Below are positions 55,825 through 64,000 of a DNA stretch of 64,000 nt, piece by piece. The position numbers and the translations under genes are program-made. Location of the stretch: NCBI GenBank assembly GCA_001940645.1, contig MDVS01000044.1:1-64000 (forward strand). Reading direction: 5' to 3'. The DNA is from Candidatus Heimdallarchaeota archaeon LC_3 (GTDB lineage: Archaea > Asgardarchaeota > Heimdallarchaeia > Hodarchaeales > LC-3). The notes beneath the pieces are model-generated. The model made no database searches and had not been told where the DNA came from. It saw only the letters and a program-made list of their open reading frames with translations. Within the stretch, counting starts at the first letter, position 1, and the number at the start of each line of letters is the position of its first letter.

Positions 55825-57969
55825 TCAGGGTAAATAACTAATCCCTTTTTTCATTAATGTTTGCATTTCTTTCATATTATCTATAATTCGTTTATACGAA
55901 TCAAATTGACTCTCAGGAACCTCTTCTTGGATTATTCTGGCAATTTTTTTAATTTCTGATCCAATAGTTTCATATTCATTAGCTATTAGTTGATTTACAT
56001 TATTGATATCAAAGTTTTCAACTTGATATTCACCTAAAATTTTATTTTCAGAAATCGGAGATTGAATATTTTCATCTACTTTAGAAGCAAATATTTGTTC
56101 TGGGACCTTTTTCAGTTGATCACTAGAAAATATTTCATAATATAGGATCCCTGCTCCTATTGTTACTGAGTAGAATACGTTACTAGATTGAACATCCCAT
56201 AAAATCTTTTTAATAGGTTCTTCATGATCACTTACAAAAATAGGTTTATTTTCTATAATATTATCTAATTCTAACAAATAAACAGTAAATTGGCATCCTA
56301 TTAATAACAATTTTTCATCTGGACTAATTGCTAAGGAAGAAATAGGTTCATACAAATCAAAGCGTGTCACCAACGACAACTTATTAGTATCCCAAACCTC
56401 TAAATTCAAATTTCCTCCAAGAAAATGAAAATGGAATTTTTCCGAAATTTCATAAGCAGTTATTTCTTGATAAGATTTTATTAGTTTGATTCCCTCACCT
56501 TTATTATTCCAATAAACTAACTGTTTATCATCTGAAACAGAGAAAATACCTTTTGAATTTGGATGAGTTTTTAGTTGATGGATGTAATCCTCATGAATTA
56601 CTTCTTTATAAATTAGTTTTCCATATAAATCATAAAAACGGACACTACTATCACTAGCACTTCCTATAACCACAAGAGACTGAACCCCATCCGAAAAATA
56701 ACTAACCGCACTAGGTAGATCAACATTTTCTATTTTTTTAACAACATTTCCTGAAGCTGTCTCCCAAATAATAATTGAGTCATCATAGGATGTACTTATC
56801 AGATATTGATCATCATCTGATAAAGATAGTCCTGATATAGATTCATTATGACCTTTCAATAAATTAATTTCGGTCAATGTCTGAATATCATAAATGTGGA
56901 TTTTGCCATCATCTCCTGAAATTAGCATAAAACTTCCGGTTTTTGAAATTAGTGTATCTGTAACTGAAAATTCTCTTCCGGATATTTTTTGAATAATTTC
57001 TCCGCTTTGGCTTGAATAAATGGTTAAATTATTTGTGTCGGTAGCTCTAGCTATAATATTACCATCAGGTGAGATGCTAACAGTTGAATTTGTTGTATTA
57101 GATAGATTAATGAGAAGATTATCATTTGTTTCATTATTCCAGATGAAAGTCTCTCTATCCGTTCCATAAACTAAGATTTTTGAATCAATTGCCGCATCAA
57201 CCGTAATTATAGAGCGTTCAAATGGATCAGTTCTAGAAACGATAGAGGAAGAATTTATATCCCAAATAACTACTCTTCCATCAGCTCCTGTAGATAATAA
57301 CCTCATATCAGCACCATCCTTCATTAAACTAAGAGATAGAACTGAATCTGTATGCCCTGATTCTAAATTTTTAACCAATGAAAAATTTTCAGTTGAGTAT
57401 ACAGCTATTGATCCATTTAATAAACCAATAAAGAGATAATTTTCGTACCATGCAAGAATACCACTATTTGATCCTCCTAAAGAAGGAATGTCTTCAATAC
57501 TTCCAATTATTTCATTTGATTGAATATCAACAAAAAACATAACTTGATCATAAGTGATTACAGATATTTTGGTAGAATCTGGTGAAAAGGTAAATATTCC
57601 ACCTCTAATAGGTTCTTCAGGTAAAATTTCATGAGCATCGGTAAATTGTCCATTAATTAAACCTTGAATAAATAATTTAGATTCAGTACCAGCTCCTACA
57701 TAAAAGCAATTAGGTGAAAAATTTAAACCTTCAATACCTTCATCAAAAAAAAATATAGTTGCATATTTTTCAATTACTGAATGATTTACATGCCAGATTT
57801 TAACTGCTCCTTGCCAATCACCTGATAGAAGAAATTTTGAATTTGGCGAAAATTTAACTAATTGTATACTTAAGCGATGACCTGCTTGTTCTTTAAGAAT
57901 TCGCTGATTTTTAACGGATTGTTCACTATTAAGTTTGATTATGGATTCATCCAATAAAATTAACTCCAT
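55825..57969 (-). CDS. WD40 repeat protein, two predicted seven-blade propellers
   Basis: A 714-residue scaffold. I count 14 WD40-like repeats from about residue 25 to 620, for example LVKFSPNSKFLLSGDWQGAV then KIWHVN, SLMKDGADMRLLSTGADGRV then VIWDIN, and LSLSDDDQYLISTSYDDSI then IIWETA. Fourteen would form two seven-blade propellers. A helical or coiled-coil tail of about 90 residues ends the chain (GSEIKKIARIIQEEVPESQF). No membrane helix is seen. WD40 proteins are typical of eukaryotes and frequent in Asgard genomes. The Pro-rich repeat gene is just upstream on the same strand, 164 bases away. Confidence 0.85.
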   Translation of the reverse strand: MELILLDESIIKLNSEQSVKNQRILKEQAGHRLSIQLVKFSPNSKFLLSGDWQGAVKIWHVNHSVIEKYATIFFFDEGIEGLNFSPNCFYVGAGTESKLFIQGLINGQFTDAHEILPEEPIRGGIFTFSPDSTKISVITYDQVMFFVDIQSNEIIGSIEDIPSLGGSNSGILAWYENYLFIGLLNGSIAVYSTENFSLVKNLESGHTDSVLSLSLMKDGADMRLLSTGADGRVVIWDINSSSIVSRTDPFERSIITVDAAIDSKILVYGTDRETFIWNNETNDNLLINLSNTTNSTVSISPDGNIIARATDTNNLTIYSSQSGEIIQKISGREFSVTDTLISKTGSFMLISGDDGKIHIYDIQTLTEINLLKGHNESISGLSLSDDDQYLISTSYDDSIIIWETASGNVVKKIENVDLPSAVSYFSDGVQSLVVIGSASDSSVRFYDLYGKLIYKEVIHEDYIHQLKTHPNSKGIFSVSDDKQLVYWNNKGEGIKLIKSYQEITAYEISEKFHFHFLGGNLNLEVWDTNKLSLVTRFDLYEPISSLAISPDEKLLLIGCQFTVYLLELDNIIENKPIFVSDHEEPIKKILWDVQSSNVFYSVTIGAGILYYEIFSSDQLKKVPEQIFASKVDENIQSPISENKILGEYQVENFDINNVNQLIANEYETIGSEIKKIARIIQEEVPESQFDSYKRIIDNMKEMQTLMKKGISYLP

Positions 57970-58133
57970 TTTTTGATTTTTTGTGTCATAAACTATGCTG
58001 TTTAAAGAAAATAATAAAAATCAGAGCAAAAATGATTATTATAAAAGCAATATTCTACTTGTTCATAGTTATCTGATTTATTCAAAATATTTTATCGAAA
58101 ATAAATAAAAAATAATCTATTATTTCACTATTT

Positions 58134-59009
58134 CTAGAAAACTTCTGCTCTTTTTGCTAGGTAGGCAGCTGTATTAGCGATTAATTCCTGATCTTCAACA
58201 GAAAAGGTTTCTAAACGCTTTAAAAGGTTGAGAACTCCATAAATTCCTTCTTTTGATCTTTTATCCAAAGCTTGAAACATTTGTTCAATAATACTAAATA
58301 ATATAGATGATTTAAGCGCTTCATCAAGTTGATCTTTAATAATTTTCCATTGATGGAACGCATAATTTTCTCCAGAGCCAAGAATTGAACTAAAAACAGC
58401 ACATGCGTAGCTCATTGCCGAATTTGACCTTAATCCTGCTTCTTGAAATTTTTTTCCCGCTTCAAAATAGTCATTTGTTGCTTTGTTAAATTGAATCTTT
58501 AAAATTGTAGCATAATCTATATCTTTTTCTAAATGCTCAACATCTACTTTTTCTAGCTTTGAATCGATACCTTTAGAGATTACATCAGCTAATTCATTTA
58601 ATAATTCAGTAGATTCCACCTTTTCTTTAGCAACCGCTTCTTGCATGCTTTTTTGGTAATCTTGCCAACTAGGAGGATTTGCAGGTAAAATACTAGAATA
58701 GGGAGTTTCTTCTTTCGGTTGATCTGTTGAAGGGAGCGGTGGCAAACCACTTGGAGAAGTATGAGTTCTTGGCAAATCACTTAGAGGAGTATGAATTTTT
58801 GGCAAATCACTTGGAGAAGTATGAATTTTTGGCAAATCACTTAGAGGAGTATGAATTTTTGGCAAATCATTTGGAGAAATATTTGTAGGAGAGGGAATCT
58901 TTGGTGATTCAACTTGTTGTGGGATTTTCTGTTCAACTCTAGGGATTTGTTGACCTGGTGGAGGGGGTAATTTTCTTTTTCTAGTCCTTAATGGTCTATT
59001 CAAAACCAT
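58134..59009 (-). CDS. protein with Pro-rich 10-residue repeats and a helical domain
   Basis: A 291-residue protein. The N-terminal 110 residues are proline-rich and disordered, holding four near-identical 10-residue units of the type SDLPKIHTPL / SDLPKIHTSP. The C-terminal 170 residues are helical, like a TPR-type or vesicle-adaptor helical bundle (YDAIL-like DYATILKIQFNKATNDYFEAG, FQEAGLRSNSAMSYACAVF). I cannot name the family. It precedes the WD40 gene, so the two may form a complex, with the Pro-rich part as a flexible linker or binding site (inference). Confidence 0.65.
   Translation of the reverse strand: MVLNRPLRTRKRKLPPPPGQQIPRVEQKIPQQVESPKIPSPTNISPNDLPKIHTPLSDLPKIHTSPSDLPKIHTPLSDLPRTHTSPSGLPPLPSTDQPKEETPYSSILPANPPSWQDYQKSMQEAVAKEKVESTELLNELADVISKGIDSKLEKVDVEHLEKDIDYATILKIQFNKATNDYFEAGKKFQEAGLRSNSAMSYACAVFSSILGSGENYAFHQWKIIKDQLDEALKSSILFSIIEQMFQALDKRSKEGIYGVLNLLKRLETFSVEDQELIANTAAYLAKRAEVF
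58741..58880 (-). repeat. 30-base tandem repeats inside the Pro-rich gene
   Basis: Units start at 58741, 58771, 58801 and 58831, with a partial fifth at 58861. They alternate two versions (TTGGAGAAGT and TTAGAGGAGT), so the pair at 58741-58800 was probably duplicated as a 60-base block. Confidence 0.85.
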
Positions 59010-59134
59010 AAATATTATTTCCTTTTATATTTTGATAAATAATGTAAATTGTATTTAATAAAATTACTATAAATTTATCTTTTCGCAATATAGATATTGA
59101 ATACTATATTTTTTCTCCTATCTTTTTAATCTTA

Positions 59135-60124
59135 TTGAACAATTTGTTGAATTTGATGGGTAAAAAAATGGTTAAACTCCGAATAAATAAATTTTATTTA
59201 GAAAAATGGCAAGAATTGTATCCTGAAAGTTATAACAACATCATAAATTACAATTCTTCTGGAATAAGCACTTATATCAGGAGTAACCCCATCAAAATAA
59301 ACATTTCTTCATTGAAAGATCTATTAAGAGAGAAAAGTACTATTATTGAAGAGTTGGACAATTTACCTAATGCTGCAATTGTTAAAAAAACAAAAATTAG
59401 TATTGGTAGTACGCATGAATACTTAAAAGGATTTTATTCAGTTCAAGGGTTAGCTAGCCAAATTCCAATACATCTATTTGATATTTCGAACAGATTAAAC
59501 AATGAAGATAATAATTTAAGAGTGTTAGATATGACTAGTGCTCCAGGTAATAAATGTAGCCAATTAGCTCATTTATTACAAAATAAACATCCATTAATTG
59601 CTATAGAAATTAGTGAAAATAGAATAAATAAATTAAATGCTAATCTTCGAAGATTAGGAATTGAAAATGTATTAGTTTTGAAATCAAATGCAAATAGCAT
59701 TGTTCCCCGATTAGGATTGTTCTCTCATATTTTACTTGATGCTCCATGCACAGGATCAGGCAGTATTTGCAGAGATCCGATTAGGAATTCCAATTGGTCA
59801 CCTTCAAAGGAAAATTTTCATAATTTAATTCGGCAACAAAAAGATCTACTAATTAAAGGTTTAGAAGCTTTAAAACTGGGTGGGGAATTAATATATTCAA
59901 CATGTAGTATAGAACCTGAAGAAAATGAAGACGTTATTTCTTTCGCAATAGATAAAGTATCAAATATTGAAATCATTGATTTATCTAAGGCTAAAACTAA
60001 GTATAAATTATTTTCTGTTTTTGGAAACATTCACAATGACAAATTTAAGAACAATTGCCTTAGATTTCTCCCTTCTAAGCATCATGAGGGTTTCTTTATT
60101 TGTAAACTCAAAAAAAAAGAATGA
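59135..60124 (+). CDS. RsmB/NOP2/NSUN-family RNA 5-methylcytosine methyltransferase
   Basis: Methylates cytosine-5 in rRNA or tRNA using SAM. The 329-residue protein has the SAM motif LDMTSAPGNKCSQLAHLL, AIEISENRINKLNANLRRLG, the motif IV LLDAPCTGSGSICRDP with one Cys, and the motif VI IYSTCSIEPEENE with the second, catalytic Cys. The N-terminus lacks a PUA domain. The next gene, 28 bases on, codes for a PUA-type protein that may supply it. The ATG at 59168 is a likely alternative start. RNA target is unknown. Confidence 0.9.
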   Translation: MNNLLNLMGKKMVKLRINKFYLEKWQELYPESYNNIINYNSSGISTYIRSNPIKINISSLKDLLREKSTIIEELDNLPNAAIVKKTKISIGSTHEYLKGFYSVQGLASQIPIHLFDISNRLNNEDNNLRVLDMTSAPGNKCSQLAHLLQNKHPLIAIEISENRINKLNANLRRLGIENVLVLKSNANSIVPRLGLFSHILLDAPCTGSGSICRDPIRNSNWSPSKENFHNLIRQQKDLLIKGLEALKLGGELIYSTCSIEPEENEDVISFAIDKVSNIEIIDLSKAKTKYKLFSVFGNIHNDKFKNNCLRFLPSKHHEGFFICKLKKKE

Positions 60125-60152
60125 AATATTTCTAATGAAAGTGATCAAGTAA

Positions 60153-60701
60153 ATGAAATTAAGTGAACCATCCGATTCTGATATAAAATTTATCCATAGT
60201 AGTCTTAATAAGCAATTTCCCACGATACCATTTCAAAAAATATTAACAAATTATACTCTTTTGTCTACTAATAAGAAAGAATATTTTATTCTATCCAGTA
60301 ATATGGCAAGAGAATATTCTAATCTCAAAAATATTGATAAATATTTGAGACATATTGGAATTTATTTTGGTCGTACGAGGAAAGAATTTGGATTAGCTCT
60401 AGAGTCATTAGATTTCATTGTTCAGAATATTACTAACGACATATTAGTCGAAAATTCAATTCGCCTTACTTCAAGTGAATCAAAGAAATTTCTTTACGGA
60501 AAAAGTCAATCCATAAAAAAAAATAAATTTAAAAATGATTCTATTGATATTTTAGAAAAGAAAAAACTTATCCTTGATGAATTAGGTGATGTGATAGGAA
60601 TTGGAATTATAAAAGTGATTAAGGAGGTATTGGAGCTACATCCGATTGTTGATTTGGGTCAGTATCTTCGATCTGAAAATACGGGAATGTTTGGCAAATA
60701 A
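60153..60701 (+). CDS. Nip7-like PUA-domain protein
   Basis: A 182-residue protein whose middle and end resemble a Nip7/PUA protein: EYFILSSNMAREYSNLKNID, GIYFGRTRKEFGLALESLD and LTSSESKKFLYGKS, then a short PUA-like tail (LGDVIGIGIIKV). Nip7 in archaea and eukaryotes helps 60S or RNA-exosome related rRNA maturation. The gene follows the methyltransferase by 28 bases, suggesting that the PUA domain acts as its RNA-binding partner. A GTGATC box precedes the ATG. The match is by pattern, so the exact family is not certain. Confidence 0.65.
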   Translation: MKLSEPSDSDIKFIHSSLNKQFPTIPFQKILTNYTLLSTNKKEYFILSSNMAREYSNLKNIDKYLRHIGIYFGRTRKEFGLALESLDFIVQNITNDILVENSIRLTSSESKKFLYGKSQSIKKNKFKNDSIDILEKKKLILDELGDVIGIGIIKVIKEVLELHPIVDLGQYLRSENTGMFGK

Positions 60702-60704
60702 GGT

Positions 60705-61514
60705 TTATTTTGTATTTTCATCTTCCGTTGAGGTCTGATTTTCTTCAGATATTTCAGCTAATGCTTCTAACGAATCTGCCATAGCGTCTGGATTAGCTAT
60801 TTTGTTAAAACCTTCCATATCAAAAGTAAATTTAAGTTCCAATTTTTTCATATCATCTTTCATAAGATAAGTGATATCATTGAAGAATTGAAAAGATTTC
60901 ATAGCGTTATTTTGATTGAACAAGTGAACCAAAGGTAATTCAACTGATAATAATCCTGTATCACTATCTAGTGATACAGCATCTTCTTCTGGCTTTAATC
61001 CTGTGAAATAATGATCAACTAAACCACTGACTTTTTCATCCTTTTCATCAATCAACCTTTCGACTATAACATTGAATTCTAAATCTTTTCCAGCTAACTC
61101 ATGGTTAAAATCAACAGTTGCTCTTCCAGAAGAAACAGAAGTAACAATTCCCAATTTTTCTTTCGTTCTAACAATAGCACCCTTAACAGGCTTAACTCCT
61201 ACGTCCTTCAATCTTTTCACTGATACACTTTCAATTTTTGATGGATCATATCTACCAAATCCATCTTTTGAAGGAACTGTAATAGTTAATTCTTTGTTTA
61301 TAGCTTTACCAATTAATCCTTTTTCTAAAGCAGACATAAGTGAACCCTTTCCAATAATTACAAAAACAGAACCATATTTATTCTTTTTATCATATAAATC
61401 GTTCTTTTTTGCAATTTCTTCTGATGTTGTGGAAAATATTTTTCCACTTGTTTTATTCTTTCCAGTAAATGTTATATAAGCACAATCGCCCTCTTTTACT
61501 AATTTTTTAACCAT
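60705..61514 (-). CDS. FKBP-type peptidyl-prolyl isomerase (SlyD-like) with C-terminal extension
   Basis: Catalyses proline isomerisation in protein folding. The N-terminal 160 residues are an FKBP with an IF (insert-in-flap) domain: VKEGDCAYITFTGKN, GKGSLMSALEKGLIG, VPSKDGFGRYD, GATVDFNHELAGKDLEFNV-like GRATVDFNHELAGKDLEF. The remaining 110 residues form an acidic domain unknown to me. I take the ATG at 61514 because GGGTGA lies just before it; a TTG four codons upstream overlaps that site. It is convergent with the PUA gene, three bases apart. Confidence 0.88.
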   Translation of the reverse strand: MVKKLVKEGDCAYITFTGKNKTSGKIFSTTSEEIAKKNDLYDKKNKYGSVFVIIGKGSLMSALEKGLIGKAINKELTITVPSKDGFGRYDPSKIESVSVKRLKDVGVKPVKGAIVRTKEKLGIVTSVSSGRATVDFNHELAGKDLEFNVIVERLIDEKDEKVSGLVDHYFTGLKPEEDAVSLDSDTGLLSVELPLVHLFNQNNAMKSFQFFNDITYLMKDDMKKLELKFTFDMEGFNKIANPDAMADSLEALAEISEENQTSTEDENTK

Positions 61515-61676
61515 AAATTCACCCAAAACTGATTTTCAATTTTAATAAAAATATCTTTAATATTGTAAACATAAAAAATAAAGATTATTTCCTATTTATT
61601 TCCTATTTAACTAGTAATTTAACTTAGATAAATCAAAAAAAAAGGAATAATATATGACAACGAGGTTTTCTCAAAG

Positions 61677-62237
61677 TTAAAAAAATTTATCCCATATTTC
61701 TTTATATGACTGTTCATTACTTGCACTTTGATATGAGATCAACAATTCTTTGTTCAAATCCCAAAATGTTCTTCCCCAAGGAAGTGCATTCAATATTTCG
61801 TTTGCTTCTTGCTCAAAACCCATTATAAAAAGAGAACCACTTACTGCTTCCATAGAAGTTAAAAATTCCCACTTTCCGTAATTAACTGGATTACCTGCTA
61901 GAAGTTTCGGCAACTTACGTCCATTTTTAAATTTTTTATTTAAAATGGGATCATTTTTTTTCCAAGAACAGTCCAAAACTGTAATTCCCTCATCTTGAAC
62001 AATTTTTCTATCCTCTGGTAAGAGTAATTTTGCATAGGGAGTAAGTACTATACTTTTTCTTCGAATTCTTTCTTTTTTTTTAAACCAAAATAATGGAAAA
62101 GATAATGAATCTTTTTTGTTAAAGATCTTTATACTCGTACATTTGTTTTTATCACACTGGTCTGCATAATAAATACCTAAGGCTTTCAATGATGGAAAAC
62201 AACCCTTAACATAGAAAAGAAACTTTATTTGATTCAA
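61677..62237 (-). CDS. tsr3: Tsr3-like rRNA aminocarboxypropyltransferase
   Basis: Tsr3 adds an aminocarboxypropyl group from SAM to a hypermodified uridine of small-subunit rRNA. The 186-residue protein shows DQCDKNKCTSIKIF, LTPYAKLLLPEDRKIV, VLDCSWKK, KLPKLLAGNPVNYGKWEFLTS and ALPWGRTFWDLNKELLISY, all conserved family segments. The length is normal for archaea. It follows the FKBP on the same strand after 150 bases. With the m5C methyltransferase and PUA protein it forms a small group of rRNA-maturation genes. Confidence 0.92.
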   Translation of the reverse strand: MNQIKFLFYVKGCFPSLKALGIYYADQCDKNKCTSIKIFNKKDSLSFPLFWFKKKERIRRKSIVLTPYAKLLLPEDRKIVQDEGITVLDCSWKKNDPILNKKFKNGRKLPKLLAGNPVNYGKWEFLTSMEAVSGSLFIMGFEQEANEILNALPWGRTFWDLNKELLISYQSASNEQSYKEIWDKFF

Positions 62238-62340
62238 CCATAATAATAATAAAATTATAATTTTCTAATAGACGCACTACTTCCATCGGATTAGTGGTGG
62301 AATGAACTTCGAAGGAATAATTGCTAGATAATTACTCTAC

Positions 62341-62815
62341 ATGCAAAACTGTTTATCAAAGTCTTCATGCTGTTGTGTATTTAAAGTCTCTTTATTGCTT
62401 TTAAGAAAGATCGTTTTTTCCCTAAATACTTGCGAATGGTAGGAAGAGAAGCCTTTATTCCTGTTAATGATAATTGTCCCCCGAAAAATTGTAAACTCCT
62501 TCATACCCATCGCTTATTACTCATAGGATCACCTGCTATGTGATCTTCAGTTAATGCTTCAAGTTTGTCCGAAAACTTCGGGTATTGTTTCTCTTTAGAC
62601 TTTCTACTTCCCCCTGATTTCCTAATTCTTTTTTTATCCAAATAAAGAGCTTTTTGTAAATCTCGGACTCCTTTCTGTAATGTTTTCATATCAATACCAA
62701 GAAACATAGCTAATAAAACCTTTTTTCTTGTTGTTAATGAAAGAGTAAGAAACCCATGGAACAATCGTCTTGTTCGTTCATTGAACTCAAAAAATTTGAT
62801 CGCGATGGCAAGACC
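62341..62815 (-). pseudogene. remnant of an ISAzo13-type transposase
   Basis: Reading the minus strand gives KFFEFNERTRRLF, DMKTLQKGVRDLQ, RIRKSGGSRKSKEK, SDKLEALTEDHIAGDPMSNK then RWV, an in-frame stop, then SLQFFGGQLSLTGIKASLPT and, after a shift of frame, SFLKSNKETLNTQQHEDFDK. These follow the order of the ISAzo13/Rhodopirellula-type transposase N-terminus (NERxRR, GGGRK, LE.L..P.T.GDP.S..RW, KxNxKT...HPDR..QF). At least one stop and one frameshift break it, and the catalytic C-terminal half is missing, so it is inactive. Confidence 0.7.
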
Positions 62816-62947
62816 CCATCACCCCCATTGAACAACTTCCCACTGATGCTTGTATAAATTGGTAACTCAAAGGATCGAGACCAAGAAAATGAAAATAAGA
62901 GTAAAAAAGCATTCACAGGAAGATTTTGAGTAAAATTTTCTTTTTAA

Positions 62948-63316
62948 GAAAAAATTAACGTAGTTCACCTTCTCAATGAAATCAAAGAAAAAGATCAACT
63001 TTCTGACTTCCAAAAAGTTCAGGAGATGAAACAAGTACTCAAAAACCATTCAATGGTTAGCTTATTCATGTTAAAACAATTTCCCACCACCTCCAGTAAT
63101 GCAAGGCTTATCCGATATAAGATAATTTTAGAACGGGAACAACTTTTTGGGAAGTTTGCTTCTATTACAAACCATTTCTCACTGACCGCAGAAGAAACAA
63201 TGCATTTATGTAAAACAAAAGAGAAAGTCGAGCATGAATTTCAAATTTTAAAAGATTTACTGACCTTTCATAGTCTTCCTCATCGAATTGAAATGCATAA
63301 TGCCATTGTTCAATGA
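62948..63316 (+). pseudogene. remnant of an IS4/IS1634-type transposase C-terminus
   Basis: An open frame of 123 codons without a sensible start contains EREQLFGKFASITNHFSLTA, TMHLCKTKEKVEHEFQILKD and HSLPHRIEMHNAI. This matches the end of IS1634/IS4-type transposases (..DGKFVLVTN..LSAEE....YK.KD.VE.AFR.LK....RP.YHR.E.RI.AH). The N-terminal part is missing and several conserved positions have changed. It lies beside the ISAzo13-type remnant in opposite orientation. Confidence 0.65.
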
Positions 63317-63451
63317 GAAATGCTTTTTTTGAATATGCTAAAGGATTGCAAATAGCGACAAGTTATTTTTCTAGTAAATGATGTTTCATAAGTCATTAAA
63401 TTTATATATTTTTCTTAAGTAATTACTAAAAACTAGATAGGTAGTTGTTGT

Positions 63452-64000
63452 ATGAATTTGAATAATATTTTTTTTTTAACTCAATTTATTTTAATCATAG
63501 TTACAGTTATGCCCTCAAATGGAACTGGAAAAATAGTTTCTGTTTCTGATGAGTATTCTATTCCTGTTTTTACTACAAATCAAACTGAATTTACTGATGA
63601 AGATCTCTTATCAGCTGTGTATTCTAACTATAGTCATCCAGAAAATTTTTTTTATGTTAATCTAAATATTAATCAATCTACCTCTTATTTGCAAACCTAT
63701 GATTTAAATTATACTAATTTTGAAAAAAGATCAGAAATATGTGCTAACAATAATTCTGAAGCAATTTCACTATTTGAAGATTTATATCACCAAAGTCCAT
63801 TACAGTCAGAATTATTAGAAGATGAAAAGTATTATCAAACAAAAAATTCCAGAATTCATAATTGCCTATATTTTAATCCAAATGGTTCTCTTTTTGATAA
63901 TTTTGAAGAGATTGGTGTCTTTGTTAAGAGACCGATAACTACACAAAATTTTAAAGAGTTCTCAGAATATTTATGGTCAATTTATTTAACAAAATTTGGT
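63452..64000 (+). CDS. secreted protein of unknown function (C-terminus off window)
   Basis: The frame from the ATG at 63452 is open to the edge, 183 codons. It opens with a signal-peptide-like stretch (MNLNNIFFLTQFILIIVTVM) and continues with an Asn-, Ser- and Tyr-rich chain (DEYSIPVFTTNQTEFTDEDL) of a type seen in archaeal surface proteins. Two cysteines occur (EICANNN, HNCLYF). No family is recognised. Only the first part is visible, so nothing can be said about anchoring. Confidence 0.65.
   Translation, partial: MNLNNIFFLTQFILIIVTVMPSNGTGKIVSVSDEYSIPVFTTNQTEFTDEDLLSAVYSNYSHPENFFYVNLNINQSTSYLQTYDLNYTNFEKRSEICANNNSEAISLFEDLYHQSPLQSELLEDEKYYQTKNSRIHNCLYFNPNGSLFDNFEEIGVFVKRPITTQNFKEFSEYLWSIYLTKFG

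Noticed and set aside
58741..58880. Regular 30-base repeats, considered as CRISPR
   Set aside because: The units are contiguous without spacers and run in frame inside a coding gene.

Overview
The window is AT-rich DNA from an archaeon, most likely an Asgard archaeon (Promethearchaeota). A Heimdallarchaeia-like affiliation is possible, but the sequence alone does not settle it. The archaeal core is clear: TFE-alpha, the DNA primase small subunit, aIF1A, the archaeal-type mevalonate branch (mevalonate kinase, phosphomevalonate dehydratase, UbiD-type decarboxylase), archaeal type II GAPDH and form III RuBisCO. The Asgard flavour comes from a small GTPase with a TVPGQ switch, a larger GTPase-like protein, a Roadblock/LC7 protein, a probable tandem longin-like protein, a 14-blade WD40 protein, a dual-specificity phosphatase, a tail-anchored coiled-coil protein and an RPB5 with a eukaryote-like N-terminal half. 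No rRNA, tRNA or CRISPR array was recognised. Ribosome-binding sites of the GGTGA/GGAG type precede several genes and often pick a start different from the longest reading frame.

Layout. 1-8.9 kb (nearly all minus strand): glucose-6-phosphate dehydrogenase (cut by the edge), a PhnN-like ribose-1,5-bisphosphate kinase, a small Cys protein, a sugar-nucleotide epimerase, the RuBisCO / ribose-1,5-bisphosphate isomerase pair, a B12-binding radical SAM protein and a two-subunit CoA-transferase. 9-15.4 kb: endonuclease IV, a GTPase-like protein with a BtpA-family protein, a rhomboid protease and a membrane protein resembling an inactivated M48 peptidase. 15.7-28.9 kb: 2-oxoacid:ferredoxin oxidoreductase with a divergent Lrp-TRASH regulator, longin-like protein, phosphohexomutase, primase, prenyl diphosphate synthase, tail-anchored coiled coil, Roadblock protein with a decayed copy beside it, TFE, and a gene-free patch holding a probable structured RNA. 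29-43 kb: phosphatase, LRV repeat protein, RNase R-like nuclease, small GTPase, unusual PRPP synthetase, GrpE-DnaK, GAPDH, coiled coil, nitrilase and RPB5. 43-62 kb: transglutaminase-like surface protein lacking its catalytic Cys, type IA topoisomerase, AK6/Fap7-like kinase, the mevalonate cluster, aIF1A, WD40 and Pro-rich repeat proteins, and rRNA-maturation genes (NSUN-type methyltransferase with a PUA partner, FKBP, Tsr3). 62.3-63.3 kb: a transposase graveyard. The last 550 bases start a secreted protein.

How it fits together. PhnN, R15P isomerase, RuBisCO, G6PDH and PRPP synthetase all act around pentose phosphates, so R15P looks like a branch point between PRPP/nucleotides and CO2 fixation. 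The isoprenoid genes make the precursor of archaeal lipids, extended by the prenyl synthase at 23.6 kb. The strongest candidates for something new are the two-domain RPB5, the R15P/PRPP/RuBisCO node, the structured RNA at 27.84-27.93 kb and the two degenerate enzymes (M48-like and transglutaminase-like).
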